This document shows positions 7,327 through 11,010 of a stretch of 11,010 bases of DNA, one piece after another. Made by a program: the position numbers and the translations under genes. Below the pieces are notes generated by a model. It was not told the DNA's origin. It searched no databases and worked only from the letters and a program-made list of their open reading frames with translations. Position 1 is the stretch's first letter. Each line of letters opens with the position of its first letter. The stretch covers positions 1 through 11,010 of the forward strand of contig DPSD01000595.1 of assembly GCA_003538495.1 (NCBI GenBank), in the 5' to 3' direction. This DNA is from Accumulibacter sp. (GTDB lineage Bacteria; Pseudomonadota; Gammaproteobacteria; Burkholderiales; Rhodocyclaceae).

Positions 7327-7398
7327 GCCGATGATGAACGGCTTCGCGAGCCAGCACCGTAGGGAGCCGATGCGCGGTTCCCGGCTTCGCCGGCGGGC

Positions 7399-7426
7399 CT
7401 TGAAATCGCTGCGATTGCCCCCAACT
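7399..7426 (+). promoter_or_regulatory. Sigma-32 (RpoH) heat-shock promoter of htpG
   Basis: CTTGAAA at 7399-7405 is the exact RpoH -35 core. After a 13-nt spacer comes CCCCAACT at 7419-7426, which fits the -10 consensus CCCCATNT except for one base. The expected start of transcription is near 7433, giving a leader of about 70 nt before the htpG ATG. htpG is a known sigma-32 regulon member in proteobacteria, so context and motif agree. Confidence 0.85.
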
Positions 7427-7502
7427 GGTGCTCCATTGCGCGCTGGCGCGCGGCAGTCTGGTTCGATCCGGGTTCTTTCATAACGCTTTCACGGAGTTTT
7501 CA

Positions 7503-9421
<1,919 letters not shown>

Positions 9422-9422
<1 letters not shown>

Positions 9423-9907
9423 TGAGCGGTGGCGGCCCGGAGCTTCTGCACGGACTGCCGCCGATTCTCGACGCCGGGGTCAGAACGCTGATTCTCGGCA
9501 GCTTCCCTTCGCCGGCGTCACTGGCCGCGCAACAGTACTATGGGCACCGCCAGAACCAGTTCTGGCGGCTGCTCGGCGCCATCCTTGACGAGCCTCTGCC
9601 CGAACTCGCGTACGCCGATAAGCAGCGTTGCCTGCTGCGGCATCGGCTCGGCGTCTGGGACGTCTACCGCAGCTGCCGGCGGCGGGGTGCGCTCGATTCG
9701 GCGATCGAGTCGCCGGTACGCAACGACTTCTCGCGGCTGCTGGTGGACGCGCCACGCCTGGTCAGCGTCTGCTTCAACGGTCAGACCGCCGGCAAAGCCG
9801 CTTGCTGGTTCCAGGCGCAGGGTTACGAAACGCGGATCCTGCCGTCGACCAGCCCGGCGTATACGCTGGCCTTCGCCAGCAAGCTGGAAAGGTGGCGTTG
9901 CAGCTGA
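9422..9907 (+). CDS. Hypoxanthine/deoxyinosine-type DNA glycosylase (uracil-DNA glycosylase superfamily, family 6)
   Basis: The 161-aa protein probably removes damaged bases such as hypoxanthine (deaminated adenine) from DNA, starting base-excision repair. Visible motifs: G-S-F-P-S at 26-30 (superfamily motif I region), Q-Y-Y-G-H-R-Q-N-Q-F-W at 38-48, V-C-F-N-G at 116-120, and L-P-S-T-S-P-A at 140-146 (motif II region). This arrangement is typical of the family 6 HDG and mismatch-specific glycosylases, where an Asn is catalytic; N45 is my candidate. Length is normal for the family. The start is GTG 9422, whose G is the last base of the htpG stop codon (TAGTGA), so translation is probably coupled to htpG and transcription may come from the same heat-shock promoter. 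Substrate preference (hypoxanthine versus uracil mismatch) is not decided by sequence. Confidence 0.85.
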
Positions 9908-9983
9908 CCGCCGGCAACTGACGGTCCCGATGCGGCTGGTGCGCCGCGCTGCTTGCAGCCGGCTACCCGATCACCCGGGTCGG

Positions 9984-10001
9984 CCCATTCAACCCATTCA
10001 A
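9984..10001. repeat. Two tandem copies of a 9-bp unit
   Basis: CCCATTCAA occurs twice back to back, followed by another CCC. It sits 6 bp from the stop of the minus-strand Cys-rich gene in the convergent 100-nt gap. It has no recognisable role, and no good terminator hairpin was found in this gap. Confidence 0.5.
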
Positions 10002-10007
10002 CCCGCG

Positions 10008-10574
10008 TTACTTGCCCGGTGCCAGGACGTCACGCAGGCACTGGAGATGGTCCGGTCCGTTCCTGTCGGCGCACAAGGTCCTGGCCTTCTCGTGCTGCGC
10101 GCAGAGGGCGGCGTCGGTCGCCGTGCTGCAGGCGGCGGACGGCAGCCGCTGCTGCACGCAACTCGGGAACTTCGCTCCCGACTGGCTGGCGCACGCCGCG
10201 TAGGCCTGTTTGCGGGCCTGGCATTGCTGCGCGTCGCGCGCTTGCGTGCAGTCGGTTTTCTGCGCCTGCTCCTGCATGCACTGGCGGCGCGCCGAACCGA
10301 CCTGGTCCTTGCAGGCCTCGAAGACTTTCCGGTGCGCTTCCTGGCGCGCCGCGCATTGTTCAGGGTTGGCCGACTTGCTGCAATCGGCCGGGCCGTGCAT
10401 CGCCTGGTGGCGTTTGCCGCCGTGCATGCCCGCTCCCATTCCGGCCGAGCCCGGCCCCGTGCCGTACATCCCCTGGCCCATCCCGCTCTGCATGCCGGCG
10501 GCGAACTGGGCCGCTGCCGGCATCGGCAACAGGGCGGCGGCGACTGCAGCGATAATCAGTGAATTGTGGCGCAT
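10008..10574 (-). CDS. Exported Met/His-rich protein with three tandem four-cysteine repeats
   Basis: I do not recognise the family. The 188-aa product starts at ATG 10574, with AGGAG at 10581-10585 6 nt upstream. Residues 1-22 form a signal peptide (R-H near the start, an Ala/Leu/Ile core, A-A-A before Q23), so the mature protein should be periplasmic or outside the cell. Residues 24-60 are Gly-rich with M28, M32, M36, M46, M50, M59 and H51, H56, H60, reminiscent of metal-binding linkers. Residues 64-182 hold 12 cysteines at 65, 74, 88, 99, 109, 118, 128, 139, 149, 158, 168 and 179. They form three units of C-x8-C-x9-C-x10-C (x13 in the first unit), joined by x9. The even cysteine count and export suggest disulfides; metal binding is an alternative. 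The gene is divergent from a secretion or pilus ATPase gene. Confidence 0.85.
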   Translation of the reverse strand: MRHNSLIIAAVAAALLPMPAAAQFAAGMQSGMGQGMYGTGPGSAGMGAGMHGGKRHQAMHGPADCSKSANPEQCAARQEAHRKVFEACKDQVGSARRQCMQEQAQKTDCTQARDAQQCQARKQAYAACASQSGAKFPSCVQQRLPSAACSTATDAALCAQHEKARTLCADRNGPDHLQCLRDVLAPGK

Positions 10575-10602
10575 GGGGGTCTCCTGATGGTTTGCTCGAG
10601 TG

Positions 10603-10625
10603 CTGGCCGCCTGATCGGCCGCCAG
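10603..10625 (-). promoter_or_regulatory. Inverted repeat upstream of the Cys-rich gene
   Basis: Nine-base arms at 10603-10611 and 10617-10625 pair with one mismatch around a 5-nt loop. The element lies about 28 nt before the ATG at 10574 and upstream of its AGGAG, so it could be an operator or a leader hairpin. Its role is unknown. Confidence 0.35.
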
Positions 10626-10684
10626 AAGGGGCACCAGGCCTGCGAGCCGGGGCGGCACCATCTTACACCGTCTGGCGGCCGGCA

Positions 10685-10714
10685 TTGAGCAGTGCGAGCC
10701 TTGTCCGGTATAGT
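10685..10714 (+). promoter_or_regulatory. Sigma-70-like promoter for the secretion/pilus ATPase gene
   Basis: TTGAGC (10685-10690) and TATAGT (10709-10714) are separated by 18 nt. They match 4 of 6 and 5 of 6 consensus bases. Transcription would begin near 10721, about 22 nt before the ATG at 10743, leaving room for the AGGAAG ribosome site at 10730-10735. Confidence 0.5.
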
Positions 10715-10742
10715 TGCCGATCATCGTCCAGGAAGCGCGCAG

Positions 10743-11010
10743 ATGCCCGAAGCAGCGGTCAATACCGTCCACGAACATCGTCTGACGCTCGCTGAGCTCC
10801 TCGGCTGGCTGGTCGAGGATCGCCTGGTCGGCCAGCCGGAGGCCGATACCCTGCTCAAGGAGAGCCGTCTCAATCGCCTGGTCGCGCATCCGCTGGTGAT
10901 CCTCGCCGACCAGAAATGGAAGTCGCATCAGGAGCCGCCGAAAGCGCTGAACCTGGAAGAACTCGGCGAGTGGCTGGCGCGCAAGGTCGGCCTCGAGTAC
11001 CAGCACATCG
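10743..11010 (+). CDS. GspE/PilB-family type II secretion or type IV pilus ATPase, N-terminal fragment
   Basis: Eighty-nine codons are visible before the window ends. ATG 10743 has AGGAAG 7 nt upstream. The fragment is a soluble N-terminal domain: a helical stretch (L-A-E-L-L-G-W-L-V-E-D near residues 17-27, then L-L-K-E-S-R) and, around residue 73, L-E-E-L-G-E-W-L-A-R-K-V-G-L-E-Y. The latter resembles the GspE/PilB N-terminal (T2SSE_N/MshEN-like) segment that docks the ATPase to the inner-membrane platform; the pattern L-A-x-K-x-G-L-x-Y is typical. The Walker motifs would lie beyond the edge, so GspE, PilB or a related orphan ATPase cannot be told apart. It is divergent from the exported Cys-rich gene, and a shared regulatory region (10575-10742) is possible. 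Confidence 0.75.
   Translation, partial: MPEAAVNTVHEHRLTLAELLGWLVEDRLVGQPEADTLLKESRLNRLVAHPLVILADQKWKSHQEPPKALNLEELGEWLARKVGLEYQHI

Larger units (their letters stand above)
7122..7398. other. Divergent intergenic region between the patatin operon and the htpG promoter
   Basis: I find no convincing gene here. The part from 7140 to 7200 is clearly more AT-rich than its surroundings and lies just upstream of the patatin start, so it probably holds that operon's promoter; I could not fit a convincing -35/-10 pair. Further right are a strong palindrome (7250-7278) and a small hairpin with four T (7305-7326). Short open frames on both strands lack ribosome sites and recognisable protein content. 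Confidence 0.6.

Noticed and set aside
7157..7357. Small minus-strand gene (66 codons) in the patatin/htpG gap
   Set aside because: It lacks a ribosome site and recognisable content, and it spans the perfect palindrome. It is better read as non-coding.
9933..9980. Terminator downstream of the glycosylase gene
   Set aside because: Only short stems (5-6 bp) with long loops or no T-tract are found, so I do not call a terminator there.
10575..11006. Upstream extension of the Cys-rich protein by 144 codons
   Set aside because: It runs antisense through the GspE/PilB gene and its promoter. The signal peptide and AGGAG site mark ATG 10574 as the start.

Overview
The window is GC-rich chromosomal DNA from a proteobacterium, most likely a betaproteobacterium of the Rhodocyclales (Candidatus Accumulibacter-like). 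That placement rests on protein style (GreB with an acidic N-terminal extension, HtpG, a 7TM-PAS-GGDEF-EAL protein, a GspE/PilB-type ATPase) and on codon use. It is an inference; no rRNA or other marker is present. I see no tRNA, rRNA, CRISPR array, insertion sequence or phage gene.

Left part (1-1227). The edge cuts the N-terminus of an AzlC-type amino-acid exporter subunit on the minus strand. Divergent from it runs a small unrecognised gene (106 aa), then greB (transcript cleavage factor). The 94-nt gap before greB holds two overlapping, mutually exclusive hairpins that look like an intrinsic terminator or attenuator.

Middle part (1259-7121), minus strand. Three genes read in the same direction with gaps of 18 and 58 nt, probably one operon: a patatin-like lipid acyl hydrolase, a B12-binding-type radical SAM enzyme with a CxxxCxxC cluster motif, and a large membrane c-di-GMP protein (7TM-DISM, PAS, GGDEF, EAL). 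Nothing in the sequence names the pathway. A lipid- or envelope-linked function under c-di-GMP control is a hypothesis. This operon is the best candidate in the window for an undescribed system.

Right-middle part (7122-9907). A 381-nt divergent intergenic region carries a strong palindrome, a weak terminator-like hairpin and an excellent sigma-32 promoter match (CTTGAAA-N13-CCCCAACT). This drives htpG, the Hsp90 chaperone. A uracil-DNA glycosylase superfamily gene (family 6, hypoxanthine/deoxyinosine type) starts on GTG inside the htpG stop codon, so a base-excision repair enzyme appears to be co-expressed with a heat-shock chaperone.

Right end (10008-11010). A minus-strand gene encodes an exported Met/His-rich, 12-cysteine protein built of three tandem four-cysteine units. 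Divergent from it, behind a recognisable sigma-70-like promoter, begins a type II secretion/type IV pilus ATPase (GspE/PilB family), cut by the window edge.
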